Part shown: piece by piece, positions 37,262-53,001 of the stretch
How positions within the stretch are numbered: position 1 is the first letter of the stretch
How the letters are laid out: each line of letters opens with the position of its first letter
NCBI RefSeq assembly: GCF_000429065.1
Contig: NZ_AUBD01000011.1
Location: 5,001-69,000, forward strand
Origin: Silanimonas lenta DSM 16282
GTDB lineage: Bacteria > Pseudomonadota > Gammaproteobacteria > Xanthomonadales > Xanthomonadaceae
Direction: 5' to 3'
Length of the DNA stretch: 64,000 nucleotides
Translations under genes and position numbers: made by a program
The notes under the pieces: generated by a model
What the model was told of the DNA's origin: nothing
The model's input: only the letters and a program-made list of their open reading frames with translations
Databases searched by the model: none

Positions 37262-37863
37262 AGACCCTGCTTTCCCTCGCCCTCGGCAGTGCCCTCGCTT
37301 TCGCCGCCAATGCCGCCATGGCTGCCGCCACCGTGGGCCAGCCGGCCCCGGCCTTCACCCTCACCGACAGCAAGGGCCAGCGCCATTCGCTCTCCGACTT
37401 CGCCGGCAAGACCGTGGTGCTGGAGTGGTTCAACCACGAGTGCCCCTTCGTGAAGAAGCACTACGGCGCCGGCAACATGCAGGCGCAGCAGGCCGAGGCC
37501 ACGGCCAGGGGAACGGTATGGCTGGTGGTGAACTCCTCGGCCCCGGGCAAGCAGGGCCATGTCAGCGGCGAGGAGGCCGAGCGCATCCTCGGTGAGTGGA
37601 AGGCCACGCCCACCGCCTTCCTGCTCGACCACGACGGCACCGTGGGCCGGGCCTACGGCGCCAAGACCACCCCGCACCTGTTCGTCATCGATGGCGAGGG
37701 CGTGCTGCGCTACAACGGCGCCATCGACTCCAACCCCAGCGCCGACCCCGCCGACATCCCGGGCGCCACGCAGTTCGTGCGCGAGGCTCTCGCCGATCTC
37801 GGCGCCGGCCGCCCGGTGGCCCGTGGCACCACCCAGCCCTACGGCTGCTCGGTGAAGTACTGA
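37258..37863 (+). CDS. exported redoxin (AhpC/TSA-like), likely partner of the ScsB-like protein
   Basis: 201 aa with a signal peptide (residues 1-23, ending AMAA). Thioredoxin-fold redoxin: GQPAPAFTLTDSKGQRHSLSDF, VVLEWFNHECPFVKKHY with a single active-site C62, and TTPHLFVIDGEGVLRYNGAID. A lone second Cys is near the C-terminus (PYGCSVKY). Lacks a CxxC motif, so it is probably a peroxiredoxin-like or thiol-carrier protein. ATGA overlap with the reductase gene suggests it receives electrons from it. Confidence 0.88.
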   Translation: MKTLLSLALGSALAFAANAAMAAATVGQPAPAFTLTDSKGQRHSLSDFAGKTVVLEWFNHECPFVKKHYGAGNMQAQQAEATARGTVWLVVNSSAPGKQGHVSGEEAERILGEWKATPTAFLLDHDGTVGRAYGAKTTPHLFVIDGEGVLRYNGAIDSNPSADPADIPGATQFVREALADLGAGRPVARGTTQPYGCSVKY

Positions 37864-37867
37864 GCGA

Positions 37868-37960
37868 TCAGCGCGCGCGCCGGCGCTTCGCCTCGTAGAG
37901 GGCGTCGTCGGCGCGCTTCAGCCACTGGTCGGCCGTGGCATCGCTGGCTTCGGGCAGGAC
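37868..37960 (-). pseudogene. remnant: C-terminal tail of a GGDEF-domain gene
   Basis: On the minus strand, 30 sense codons end in TGA at 37868-37870. They read LPEASDATADQWLKRADDAL then YEAKRRRAR, the typical last helix of a GGDEF domain (ADxALYxAK). Nothing upstream continues the domain: the next codon in the same frame is the TAG stop of the MFS transporter. It is therefore the decayed or truncated end of a diguanylate cyclase gene, lost when the neighbouring locus arrived or by deletion. Confidence 0.75.
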
Positions 37961-39451
37961 CTAGTCCAGGCGGATGTTGAGCGCCAGCACGCCCGCCACC
38001 AGCATCGACAGCCCGCCCATCAGCAGGGCGTACACCGGCTGGCCATCGAAGAAGGTGGCGAGCAGGAAGCCGAGGATGCTCGCCGCCACCAGCTGCGGGA
38101 TGACGATGAAGAAATTGAAGATGCCCATGTACACGCCCATCTTCTCGGCCGGCAGGGAGTCGGCCAAAAGGGCGTAGGGCAGCGAGAGGATCGAGGCCCA
38201 GGCGAAGCCCACGCCCACCATGCTGAGCAGCAGCCACTGCGGGTCCTCGATCAGGAAGAAGGAGACGAGGCCGAGTCCGCCCAGCGACAGGTTGATGAGG
38301 TGCGAGAGCCGCGCGCCGTAGCGCTTCACCATCAGCGGGATGAGCAGGGCGGCCAGCACTGCGAAGCCGTTGTAGGCGGCGAACAGCACGCCCACCCAGT
38401 CGGCGCCGGCGTTGTAGGCCGCGGACTGGGTATCGGTGGCACCGAACTGCACCGAGGTGACCGCGCCGGTGGTGTAAATCCACATGGCGAACAGCGCGAA
38501 CCAGGAGAAGAACTGCACCACCGCGAGCTGGCGCATCCGGCCGGGCATGGTGTAGAGGTCGCGCAGGATGGCGCCGAACATGCCCGGCGCGCGGCCGCCG
38601 CCGAGCAGCAGCAGGGCAAGGCCGTATACCGCGATGCCGGTGGCCAGCAGGTAGAGGTCGCGGGCCAGCCCGAAGTGCCAGATGCCGCCGATGGCCGCAA
38701 GGCCGATGGCCAGCAGCAGCCGGCCCTGGTTGCGTGCCCGGCCGCCGTCGATGGCCTTCTCCTCCCGGGGGCGCGCGGCATCGAAGGCCTTGAGCTGCTC
38801 GGGCGGGTACTCGCGGGTGCTGAACACCGTCCAGCCCACCGCGAGGAGGAAGACCGCCGCGCCGGCGTAGAAGGCGTATTTCACGTTGTCCGGCACCACG
38901 CCCTCCGGCGCGGTATTGCCCACGCCGAGCGCGGCCAGCATCCAGGGCAGGGCGCTCGCCACCACCGCCCCCAGACCGATGAAGAAGCTCTGCATGGCAT
39001 AGCCCGTGGGGCGCTGGCGCGGCGGCAGCTGGTCGCCGACGAAGGCGCGGAAGGGCTCCATCGAGATGTTGATCGAGGCGTCCAGCACCCAGAGCAGGCC
39101 GGCGGCGACCCACAGCGCCGGCGAATTGGGCATGGCCACCAGGGCGAGGCTGGCGAGGATGGCGCCGATCAGGAAGAAGGGCCGGCGGCGGCCCCAGGTG
39201 GGGTGCCAGGTGCGGTCGGACAGGTAACCGACGATCGGTTGCACGATCAGGCCGGTGAGCGGGGCGGCGATCCACAGCATCGGGATCTGCTCCATCTCGG
39301 CGCCGAGGGTCTGGAAGATGCGGCTGACGTTGGCGTTCTGCAGGGCGAAGCCGAACTGGATGCCGAGGAAGCCAAAGCACATGTTCCAGATCTGCCAGAA
39401 CGACAGTTCCGGGCGGTCTGACGCCGCCTTTACGGTCCCCCCCTGTGTCAT
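37961..39451 (-). CDS. MFS sugar transporter (SLC45/GPH-like, maltose type)
   Basis: 496 aa with 12 hydrophobic segments. N-terminal WQIWNMCFGFLGIQFGFALQN and the PLTGLIVQPIVGYLSDRTWHPTWGRRRPFFLIGA block between TM2 and TM3 are typical of proton-coupled disaccharide carriers of this group. The central loop (about 230-255) is charged. Given the surrounding receptors and maltodextrin enzymes, maltose or maltodextrin import is the likely role, as inference. A 14-bp palindrome at 39514-39527 and a TAGGGT -10 lie upstream. Confidence 0.88.
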   Translation of the reverse strand: MTQGGTVKAASDRPELSFWQIWNMCFGFLGIQFGFALQNANVSRIFQTLGAEMEQIPMLWIAAPLTGLIVQPIVGYLSDRTWHPTWGRRRPFFLIGAILASLALVAMPNSPALWVAAGLLWVLDASINISMEPFRAFVGDQLPPRQRPTGYAMQSFFIGLGAVVASALPWMLAALGVGNTAPEGVVPDNVKYAFYAGAAVFLLAVGWTVFSTREYPPEQLKAFDAARPREEKAIDGGRARNQGRLLLAIGLAAIGGIWHFGLARDLYLLATGIAVYGLALLLLGGGRAPGMFGAILRDLYTMPGRMRQLAVVQFFSWFALFAMWIYTTGAVTSVQFGATDTQSAAYNAGADWVGVLFAAYNGFAVLAALLIPLMVKRYGARLSHLINLSLGGLGLVSFFLIEDPQWLLLSMVGVGFAWASILSLPYALLADSLPAEKMGVYMGIFNFFIVIPQLVAASILGFLLATFFDGQPVYALLMGGLSMLVAGVLALNIRLD

Positions 39452-39480
39452 GCCGCCCCCTTAACTTTCTGATGGTCGCA

Positions 39481-39486
39481 ACCCTA
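39481..39486 (-). promoter_or_regulatory. candidate -10 box of the MFS transporter gene
   Basis: TAGGGT on the minus strand, 30 nt upstream of the ATG. It lies 34 nt from the centre of the palindrome at 39514-39527, the same spacing as for glgP and nearly that for the second receptor. No good -35. Confidence 0.45.
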
Positions 39487-39513
39487 CACCGGCCGGAAGC
39501 CCGCCAAGTGGCC

Positions 39514-39527
39514 TGCATTCGTATTCA
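39514..39527. promoter_or_regulatory. palindromic operator, copy 1 (MFS / TonB receptor gap)
   Basis: TGCATTCGTATTCA, centred on CG. One of four near-identical sites in this island, of the form recognised by LacI-family regulators. Located between divergent genes, closer to the MFS promoter. Confidence 0.7.
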
Positions 39528-39566
39528 TCCGCGCGGTTGAGCGCTCCTGAGCGGGGAGCGAAGTGA

Positions 39567-39595
39567 TTGCAGTCGTGGCGCGAAAGGGGTAAGCC
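39567..39595 (+). promoter_or_regulatory. candidate promoter of the first TonB-dependent receptor
   Basis: TTGCAG (39567-39572), a 17-nt spacer, then TAAGCC (39590-39595). Predicted start is about 90 nt upstream of the ATG. The untranslated leader includes complementary GC-rich stretches. Confidence 0.45.
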
Positions 39596-39690
39596 TTGTC
39601 TGTCGCCGGGCATCGGGTGGCCCCCGGCGAGGGGAGGCCGGCCTCGCGCCGGCACCAAGGCCGCCGGAAACCAGACAGGGGACATCACCA

Positions 39691-42294
<2,604 letters not shown>

Positions 42295-42302
42295 TTCTGA
42301 TG

Positions 42303-42335
42303 AAAAGCCCCCGGCGGCGAATGCCGGCCGGGGGC
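42303..42335 (-). terminator. intrinsic terminator of the second TonB receptor gene
   Basis: 9-bp stem (42307-42315 with 42327-42335, GCCCCCGGC and its complement) and an 11-nt loop. On the minus strand it is followed by TTTT, so it terminates the leftward transcript. It may also affect the convergent gene. Confidence 0.75.
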
Positions 42336-42350
42336 CAGGGGCAAAGCGCT

Positions 42351-45074
42351 TCAGAAGCGGTAGTTCACGCCAAGCAGGTAGTACTTGCCGTACTCGTAGA
42401 ACTTGAGCGGCCGATCCTCGCGGCCGCTGTCGAGCTCGCGCGAGGCCTCGTCGGTGAGGTTACCGGCCTGCAGCAGGATGGCCAGATCCTTGAGCGGGCC
42501 CGACCGGAAGGTGTAGCCGAGCTGAGCATCGACCACTTCCTCACCGGCGAAGTTGCGGAAGTTGAGGTCGCCGCCGAAGCCCTGGAAGGTGGAACGGAAG
42601 GCCGAGCGGGTACGGCGGCTCACACGCACCTGGAAGCCGTGGTCCTCGTAATACAGCGAGGCGTTCGAGGTGTACTTCGAGAAGCCCGGCAGGGGCTGGG
42701 TGCTGCCCGGACCATCCGGCTCCACGCTGGTGGTGGTATCGGTGTAGCTACCCTGGAAGCCGAAGCCCTTGAGCGGCTCCCAGAGCAGATCGAAGGGTAG
42801 CGAGACGGAGAACTCCCAGCCCTTGAGCAGGCCGCCTTCGCCGTTCACGGGCGCGCTGTACTCGCCGATCCGGCTGGCGGGGATGGCCGAGGGCGGGGTG
42901 CCCGGCGGGATCGGCAGGCCGCTGTAGTCGAAGGCGATGGTCTGGCCGTAGATGTAGGTCTTCAGGTCCTTGAAGAAGTAGGCCACCGAGACATAGCCGC
43001 GGGTGCCGTCGAAGTACTTCTCGTAGGAGAGGTCGTAGGCATTGGCTTCCCAGGGCCGCAGCTTCGGATTGCCGCCGCCACCGCTGAAGCAGGGCAGGGC
43101 CGCGCAGCCCGGCGAGGTGTTGCCGCTGGTGCGGATGCCGAAATCGCGGCTGGCGCGCATGTCGTCCATGCGCGGGCGGGCCACCTGGCGGGCCGCGGCG
43201 AAACGCAGCACCTGGTCGGCCGGCAGGCCCCAGCGCAGGTTCAGGCTCGGCAGCACGTCGGTGTAGCGGTCGCCGTCGCGGATCGGCACGCCGAGCGGCG
43301 CGCCGGCATAGGTGGCGAAGCCGGTGCCCTCCTGCGAGACGTGCTGCACCTGCACGCCGACGTTGCCGAGCAGGCTGTTGCCGAGGAACTCGGTATCCAG
43401 GTTGGCCTGCACGTAGGCGCTGGTCACTTCCTCGGACACCGTCCAGTTCTTGTTGGTGATGTCCTTGTCGTCCTTCACCAGCAGGCGATAGACGCCGCTG
43501 TTGAGCAGGTTCAGGGTGTCGAAGGCGACGATGTTGGTGCCGCCGAAGACGGTGGTGCTGCCGATCACGAAATTGGCCGGAATGGGCAGTTGCACGTTGT
43601 TCGAGGCCTCGCAGCCGCTGGTGAGGCAGAGGGTGTTCTCGAGCGAGCCGCGGCTCTTGTCGCGGTCGTTGTAGTTGAGACCGAAGCGCAGGCTGCTGAT
43701 GGCGCCTTCGTCGAAGCGGCGCTCGAGATCGAAGCGCGCGGCCACCAGCGAGTCCTTGATCTCGAAGTCCTTGAGGTAGCCGGCCTGGGCGCGGTCGCCG
43801 CCCCAGCCACCCGGGTCGGCCAGGCGCAGCAGCGAAGGATCGCTGTAGTCGAGGCCGAAATCGAGGTCGAAGTAACCCTCCGGGTTGTAGATGGCGCGCA
43901 GGGTATCGCCCACGCCATTCGGCAGCACGGCGTAGGTCTCGAGGATGCGCTGGTCGCGCTTGCCCTGGGAGCCATTGATGTCGGCGGTGAAGGTCCAGTA
44001 GTCGCCGAACTTGATCTCGTGGTTCCAGCCGATCGACATCAGCCGGTCGTCGAAGGCCTCGACGTCGTTGCGGATGATCGGGCGGACATTGGTCCAGGTC
44101 ACGTCGATGCCGGTGCCCTGGCTGTTGTTGGTGCGGCTCGCCACCGAGGCGCCGCCCCAGGTGGTGCCGAACTCGAGGCCGCGCTTGTCCTCCTGCCGGT
44201 CGTAGCGCGAGTAGAAGAAGTCGAAGGAGGTGCGGTAATCGTCGCTCGGGCGGAACTCGAGCGTCGCCATCAGGCCGTCACGCTCGTTCTCGCTCTCGTA
44301 GTCGTAGATCTTGCCGCCGCCGATGGCGCCATTGTCATAGCCCCAGGCCTCGAACTCCCGGCCCTGGCCCGGGTTGTTGAGGCGGGCATAGCCCAGGGCG
44401 AGGCCCATGGTCCTGGCGTCGTTCTGGTCGATGTAGGAGAAGCTGGTGCGGTAGCCGCTCTCCTTCTCCTCGTTGAGACGGTTCTGCTCGTAGCGCGCGG
44501 TGAGCGCCATCACCCGGTCATCGAAATCGAGCGGGCGCACGGTGCGCAGGTCGATGGTGGCGGAGAGGCCCTGCCCCACCAGCCGCGCCTCCGGGGTCTT
44601 GTAGACCAGCACCGAGCTCAGCAGCTCGGAGGGGTAGGCGTCGAACTCGACGCCGCGGGCCTGCGCCAGGCTGACCTGCTCGCGGCCATTGAGGGTGGCG
44701 GTGGCAAAGTCGCCAGACAGACCTCGGACGTTGATCTCCTGCGCCCGGCCGGTGCGCTGGTTGCGCACCGCGGTGAGGCCCGGGAGGCGGGCGATCGAAT
44801 CGGCGATCGACTGGTCGGGCAGCTGGCCGATGCCCTCGGCCGAGATCGACTCGACGATCGAGGTGGCGTTCTGCTTGTTCTCGATCGCATCCTCGATGCC
44901 GCGGCGGATGCTGGCGGTGACGATCACCGCATCGAGCTTCTTGGCCTCGGCGGCCTTGGCCTCCTCTTCCTCCTCGGCCTTCGCGGCCTGAGCCTGGGCC
45001 TGCGCCTGCGATGCCATGGCCACGAGGGCCGAGGCGAGCGCCACGCTCAGCATGTCGCGCTTGAGATTCAACAT
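42351..45074 (-). CDS. TonB-dependent receptor, oligosaccharide (MalA-like) type
   Basis: 907 aa. Signal peptide to about residue 27, then an unusual acidic/alanine linker (KAEEEEEAKAAEAKK) before the TonB-box-like LDAVIVTAS. Plug residues: NKQNATSIVESISAEGIGQLPDQSIADSIARLPGLTAVR and INVRGLSGDFATATLNGREQ. The barrel ends YYLLGVNYRF. The ADSIARLPG/GRAQEINVRG style is that of the Caulobacter/Xanthomonas receptors that import maltodextrins. A regulatory palindrome is upstream at 45200-45213. Substrate assignment is by context. Confidence 0.92.
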   Translation of the reverse strand: MLNLKRDMLSVALASALVAMASQAQAQAQAAKAEEEEEAKAAEAKKLDAVIVTASIRRGIEDAIENKQNATSIVESISAEGIGQLPDQSIADSIARLPGLTAVRNQRTGRAQEINVRGLSGDFATATLNGREQVSLAQARGVEFDAYPSELLSSVLVYKTPEARLVGQGLSATIDLRTVRPLDFDDRVMALTARYEQNRLNEEKESGYRTSFSYIDQNDARTMGLALGYARLNNPGQGREFEAWGYDNGAIGGGKIYDYESENERDGLMATLEFRPSDDYRTSFDFFYSRYDRQEDKRGLEFGTTWGGASVASRTNNSQGTGIDVTWTNVRPIIRNDVEAFDDRLMSIGWNHEIKFGDYWTFTADINGSQGKRDQRILETYAVLPNGVGDTLRAIYNPEGYFDLDFGLDYSDPSLLRLADPGGWGGDRAQAGYLKDFEIKDSLVAARFDLERRFDEGAISSLRFGLNYNDRDKSRGSLENTLCLTSGCEASNNVQLPIPANFVIGSTTVFGGTNIVAFDTLNLLNSGVYRLLVKDDKDITNKNWTVSEEVTSAYVQANLDTEFLGNSLLGNVGVQVQHVSQEGTGFATYAGAPLGVPIRDGDRYTDVLPSLNLRWGLPADQVLRFAAARQVARPRMDDMRASRDFGIRTSGNTSPGCAALPCFSGGGGNPKLRPWEANAYDLSYEKYFDGTRGYVSVAYFFKDLKTYIYGQTIAFDYSGLPIPPGTPPSAIPASRIGEYSAPVNGEGGLLKGWEFSVSLPFDLLWEPLKGFGFQGSYTDTTTSVEPDGPGSTQPLPGFSKYTSNASLYYEDHGFQVRVSRRTRSAFRSTFQGFGGDLNFRNFAGEEVVDAQLGYTFRSGPLKDLAILLQAGNLTDEASRELDSGREDRPLKFYEYGKYYLLGVNYRF

Positions 45075-45165
45075 TCCCCTCTCCTGGAACTTCCGGCTGG
45101 ATCTGGACGCCTCGCGGCGCGGTCGATCGTGGCTGTGCGCACGGAGCGCCCGTCACGGTAGGTTC

Positions 45166-45171
45166 ATGTTA
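45166..45171 (-). promoter_or_regulatory. candidate -10 box of the second TonB receptor gene
   Basis: TAACAT on the minus strand, about 90 nt upstream of the ATG and 35 nt from the centre of the palindrome at 45200-45213. Confidence 0.4.
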
Positions 45172-45199
45172 GTGCTGCAGCTCGAAACGCCCGCTTGGC

Positions 45200-45213
45200 T
45201 GCATACGTATTCA
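45200..45213. promoter_or_regulatory. palindromic operator, copy 2 (upstream of second receptor)
   Basis: TGCATACGTATTCA, the best match to the shared consensus. It sits between the DUF6445 stop and the receptor start, both transcribed leftward, so it serves the receptor promoter. Confidence 0.8.
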
Positions 45214-45238
45214 TGGGCCGTTTCCGTTGCAACCAGCC

Positions 45239-45991
45239 TCAGGCGCCCGCCCGCCGCCGGCCGACGAAGAAGCCGTTGAGGGTGAGCCGGCCGCTGGCCG
45301 GGTCCTCGCCGAGCCGCTCCGGATGCCGGATCTCGCCGCTGTGGAACACCGTGCCCGGGTAGAGCAGCAGGCGGTTGAAGCGCGCCGGCACGCTGGCCAC
45401 TTTCTCGAACCAGGCATTCGAGTCCAGCGGATAGGCCCGCGGCAGGCCGTGGCGGGCATGGAAGACCCCGGGATCCTCGCGCGCCGCTTCACCGAGCAAG
45501 GCGAACACTGCCTCGGGCGATCGGGCCGGACGGTAGAAGGCGGTACCGCCCAGGGACTCGTCATGGAACAGATAGAGCACCGAGGCGATCGCGCACTCCC
45601 CGGGACCGAGATCGAGGCGGTCGATGTGCGGCAGGCACTGCCATGGCTGCAATGCTTCCGGCGGCTTGGCCACCATCGAGAGCCGGGCCTGCCGATGGCG
45701 CAGGCGGCGGACTCCGAAGGCATGGCGGAAGCGTTCATGGAACCAGGCGCCCAGTTCCGCCGCCACCGCCTCGGGTAGCGCCAGTTCGGGTCCTGGGAAG
45801 GCATTGCCCGGGCGGGGGGCGAAGGCGGCGCGGGCGGCAATGGCGAAATCGCGCCATTCGCCAGGGTTGGCGAGCGCGCCGTCCACCACGTGGCAGAGCG
45901 GGCGCCCCGCCACCGCCAGCACCCGCACCTCGGCCCGCGGATCGAAGCGCAGGGCCGGCCAGGGGGGCAGGCCGGGCGCGGAAGGACTCAC
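45239..45991 (-). CDS. DUF6445 protein, probable 2OG-Fe(II)-type oxygenase
   Basis: 250 aa, GTG start overlapping the halogenase stop (GTGA). The C-terminal half has a 2OG-Fe(II) oxygenase-like facial triad: H122-I-D124 (CLPHIDRLD), then H217 ([11 protein letters not shown]), and R235 (GRLTLNGFF) where the 2-oxoglutarate-binding Arg is expected. This is an inference from spacing; family members annotated DUF6445 have no established reaction. Strict coupling to the halogenase suggests both act on the same or successive substrates. No signal peptide, so cytoplasmic. Confidence 0.75.
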   Translation of the reverse strand: MSPSAPGLPPWPALRFDPRAEVRVLAVAGRPLCHVVDGALANPGEWRDFAIAARAAFAPRPGNAFPGPELALPEAVAAELGAWFHERFRHAFGVRRLRHRQARLSMVAKPPEALQPWQCLPHIDRLDLGPGECAIASVLYLFHDESLGGTAFYRPARSPEAVFALLGEAAREDPGVFHARHGLPRAYPLDSNAWFEKVASVPARFNRLLLYPGTVFHSGEIRHPERLGEDPASGRLTLNGFFVGRRRAGA

Positions 45992-47502
45992 GCCGCCATC
46001 GGCGCGGCGCAATGGCGGGCGATGAAGTCGGCATGCGTGGGCATGGCCTGCACGCAGTTGCCGATCACTGCCCGCACCGTCTCGACATGGCGCAGCACCG
46101 TGGCCTCGTCGATGGCATCCACCATGGCGTTGTAGCCCTCTGGCAGCAGGCGCTGACCGATCATCACCTGCACCCAGGAAGGCTCGGCGAACAGTTCCTC
46201 GGCCTGGCGGAACACCCGGCCATTGCTGCGGAACAGGTCCATCTTCCGCCGCAGCGACTCGGGCACCTCCATGGTGCGCACGTAGTTCCAGAACGGCGTA
46301 TCGCTGCGCTCGGTGGCGTGGTAGTGGAGGATGAGGAAGTCGCGAATCTTCTCGAACTCGAAGTCCGAGTGAGCGTTGAACTCCTCGATGTCGCGGGCAT
46401 CGAAACCGGGATGCGGCCAGAAGGCGGTGAGGCGGGCAATGGCCGACTGGATGAGGTGGATCGAGGTCGATTCCAGCGGCTCCATGAAGCCGCTCGACAG
46501 ACCGATCGCCACCACATTTTTGTTCCAGAACTTGCGACGCTTGCCGGTGACGAAACGGAGGATCTTCGGCGTCATCGTCGCCTCGCCCTCCAAACGCGAC
46601 ATCAGCTTCGCCATGGCCTCGTCCTCGCTGATGAACCGGCTGGAGAACACGTAGCCGTTGCCCACGCGGTGCTGCAGCGGGATACGCCACTGCCAACCGG
46701 CCTCCTGGGCGGTGGAGCGGGTGTAGGGCGTGAGCGGGCCGTTGCTGACGCACTGCACGGCGGCGGCGCGGTCACAGGGCAGCCAGTGGGTCCAGTCCTC
46801 GTAGCCGCTCTTCAGGGTCTGCTCGATGAGAAGACCTCGGAAACCCGTGCAGTCGATGAACAGCTGCCCTGACACCCGCTCGCCGCTCTCCATCACCACG
46901 GCGCTGATGAAGCCATCGTCAGGCCGCTGCTGTACCTCCCTTACCTTGCCCTCAATGCGCTTCACGCCGCGCTTTTCGGCGTACTCACGCAGGTAGCGGG
47001 CGTACAGCGCCGCATCGAAGTGGTAGGCGTAGGCGATGTCGGCCAGCGGCGAGTTCGGCCGGTCGGTGAGCGCCGGCATGAACTTGTTGGCGCGCGCGGC
47101 GGCGGTATTGATCGAGTAGTCGTCGAGGTGCCCGGCGCGGCCGAGCCGCCGGGCCTTGAGCCAGTAGTGGTAGAAGGCGGTGGTGCCGAGGTCCTGGCCG
47201 ATCCGGCCGAAACCGTGGATGTAGCGGTCGCCGATCTGGCCCCAGTTCACGAACTCGATGCCGAGCTTGAACGAGCCCTTGGTGCGGCGGATGAAATCCG
47301 CCTCGTCGAGCTCGAGCGCCTGGTTGTAGAGCTTGATCATCGGGATGGTGGCCTCGCCCACCCCGACGGTGCCGATCTCCTCGCTCTCCACCAGGGTGAT
47401 CGCAGCCGAAGGCCCGAGCACCTTGGCAAGGGCCGCGGCCGTCATCCAGCCCGCCGTGCCGCCACCGACGATCACCACTTCCCGAACGCGCTGCTCGCTC
47501 AT
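45988..47502 (-). CDS. flavin-dependent tryptophan-halogenase family protein
   Basis: 504 aa. FAD-binding GGGTAGWM at residues 13-20 and the halogenase motif W270-x-W-R-I-P275. The catalytic Lys and Glu are present: K79 ([12 protein letters not shown], same position as PrnA K79) and E344 ([11 protein letters not shown]). Thus an active halogenase is plausible. The family includes enzymes such as BrvH found beside TonB receptors in Xanthomonas-like bacteria and shown to brominate indole, but their natural substrates are unknown. It needs a flavin reductase, none of which is nearby. First gene of a coupled pair with DUF6445. Divergent from pulA. Confidence 0.92.
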   Translation of the reverse strand: MSEQRVREVVIVGGGTAGWMTAAALAKVLGPSAAITLVESEEIGTVGVGEATIPMIKLYNQALELDEADFIRRTKGSFKLGIEFVNWGQIGDRYIHGFGRIGQDLGTTAFYHYWLKARRLGRAGHLDDYSINTAAARANKFMPALTDRPNSPLADIAYAYHFDAALYARYLREYAEKRGVKRIEGKVREVQQRPDDGFISAVVMESGERVSGQLFIDCTGFRGLLIEQTLKSGYEDWTHWLPCDRAAAVQCVSNGPLTPYTRSTAQEAGWQWRIPLQHRVGNGYVFSSRFISEDEAMAKLMSRLEGEATMTPKILRFVTGKRRKFWNKNVVAIGLSSGFMEPLESTSIHLIQSAIARLTAFWPHPGFDARDIEEFNAHSDFEFEKIRDFLILHYHATERSDTPFWNYVRTMEVPESLRRKMDLFRSNGRVFRQAEELFAEPSWVQVMIGQRLLPEGYNAMVDAIDEATVLRHVETVRAVIGNCVQAMPTHADFIARHCAAPMAA

Positions 47503-47629
47503 CCGCTATTGCCCCGGCAGGGAGCGGCCCGGCCACGGGCCACCCAAGGCCGCCAGCTTTAACCGAAGGCCGCGCCCCCTGTCCACGTGAAGACGCCCGC
47601 AAGGACGCGGTTTCGCGCCCCCGGCGCAG

Positions 47630-47643
47630 CGCATACGTATGCA
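47630..47643. promoter_or_regulatory. palindromic operator, copy 3 (halogenase / pulA gap)
   Basis: GCATACGTATGC (47631-47642) is a perfect 12-bp palindrome and matches the shared site. It is 31 nt from the pulA -10 and 134 nt from the halogenase start, so it more likely acts on pulA. Confidence 0.75.
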
Positions 47644-47667
47644 AAGCGCCCGGCCAGCGCCCCGGCC

Positions 47668-47673
47668 TAGGAT
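47668..47673 (+). promoter_or_regulatory. candidate -10 box of pulA (leaderless geometry)
   Basis: TAGGAT ends 6 nt before the pulA ATG, so the mRNA would begin at about the start codon. The expected -35 position holds no match, and the palindrome lies just upstream of it. Confidence 0.5.
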
Positions 47674-47679
47674 GCGGCG

Positions 47680-50427
<2,748 letters not shown>

Positions 50428-50454
50428 TCGGCGCCCTCGGGCCACCTCGGGGGA

Positions 50455-50468
50455 TGAATACGTTTTCA
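50455..50468. promoter_or_regulatory. palindromic operator, copy 4 (pulA / glgP gap)
   Basis: TGAATACGTTTTCA, 34 nt upstream of the glgP -10. One mismatch from the ideal right half. Together with copies 1-3 it marks a local regulon. Confidence 0.7.
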
Positions 50469-50495
50469 GCCTGCGCCCGCCCAGGGAGGCGGCAC

Positions 50496-50501
50496 TAAGC
50501 T
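50496..50501 (+). promoter_or_regulatory. candidate -10 box of glgP (near-leaderless)
   Basis: TAAGCT ends 7 nt before the glgP ATG. No Shine-Dalgarno lies between. The operator is centred 34 nt upstream. Confidence 0.5.
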
Positions 50502-50508
50502 CCCGCGG

Positions 50509-52993
<2,485 letters not shown>

Positions 52994-53001
<8 letters not shown>

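Noticed and set aside
37868-37963. GGDEF tail as a C-terminal extension of the MFS transporter by stop-codon readthrough
   Set aside because: The residues match a GGDEF helix, not a transporter tail, and nothing suggests TAG readthrough. A gene remnant is simpler.
47503-47643. Palindrome copy 3 as operator of the halogenase
   Set aside because: On the minus strand no -10-like hexamer lies at the spacing seen for the other copies; it fits pulA. Dual control is not excluded.
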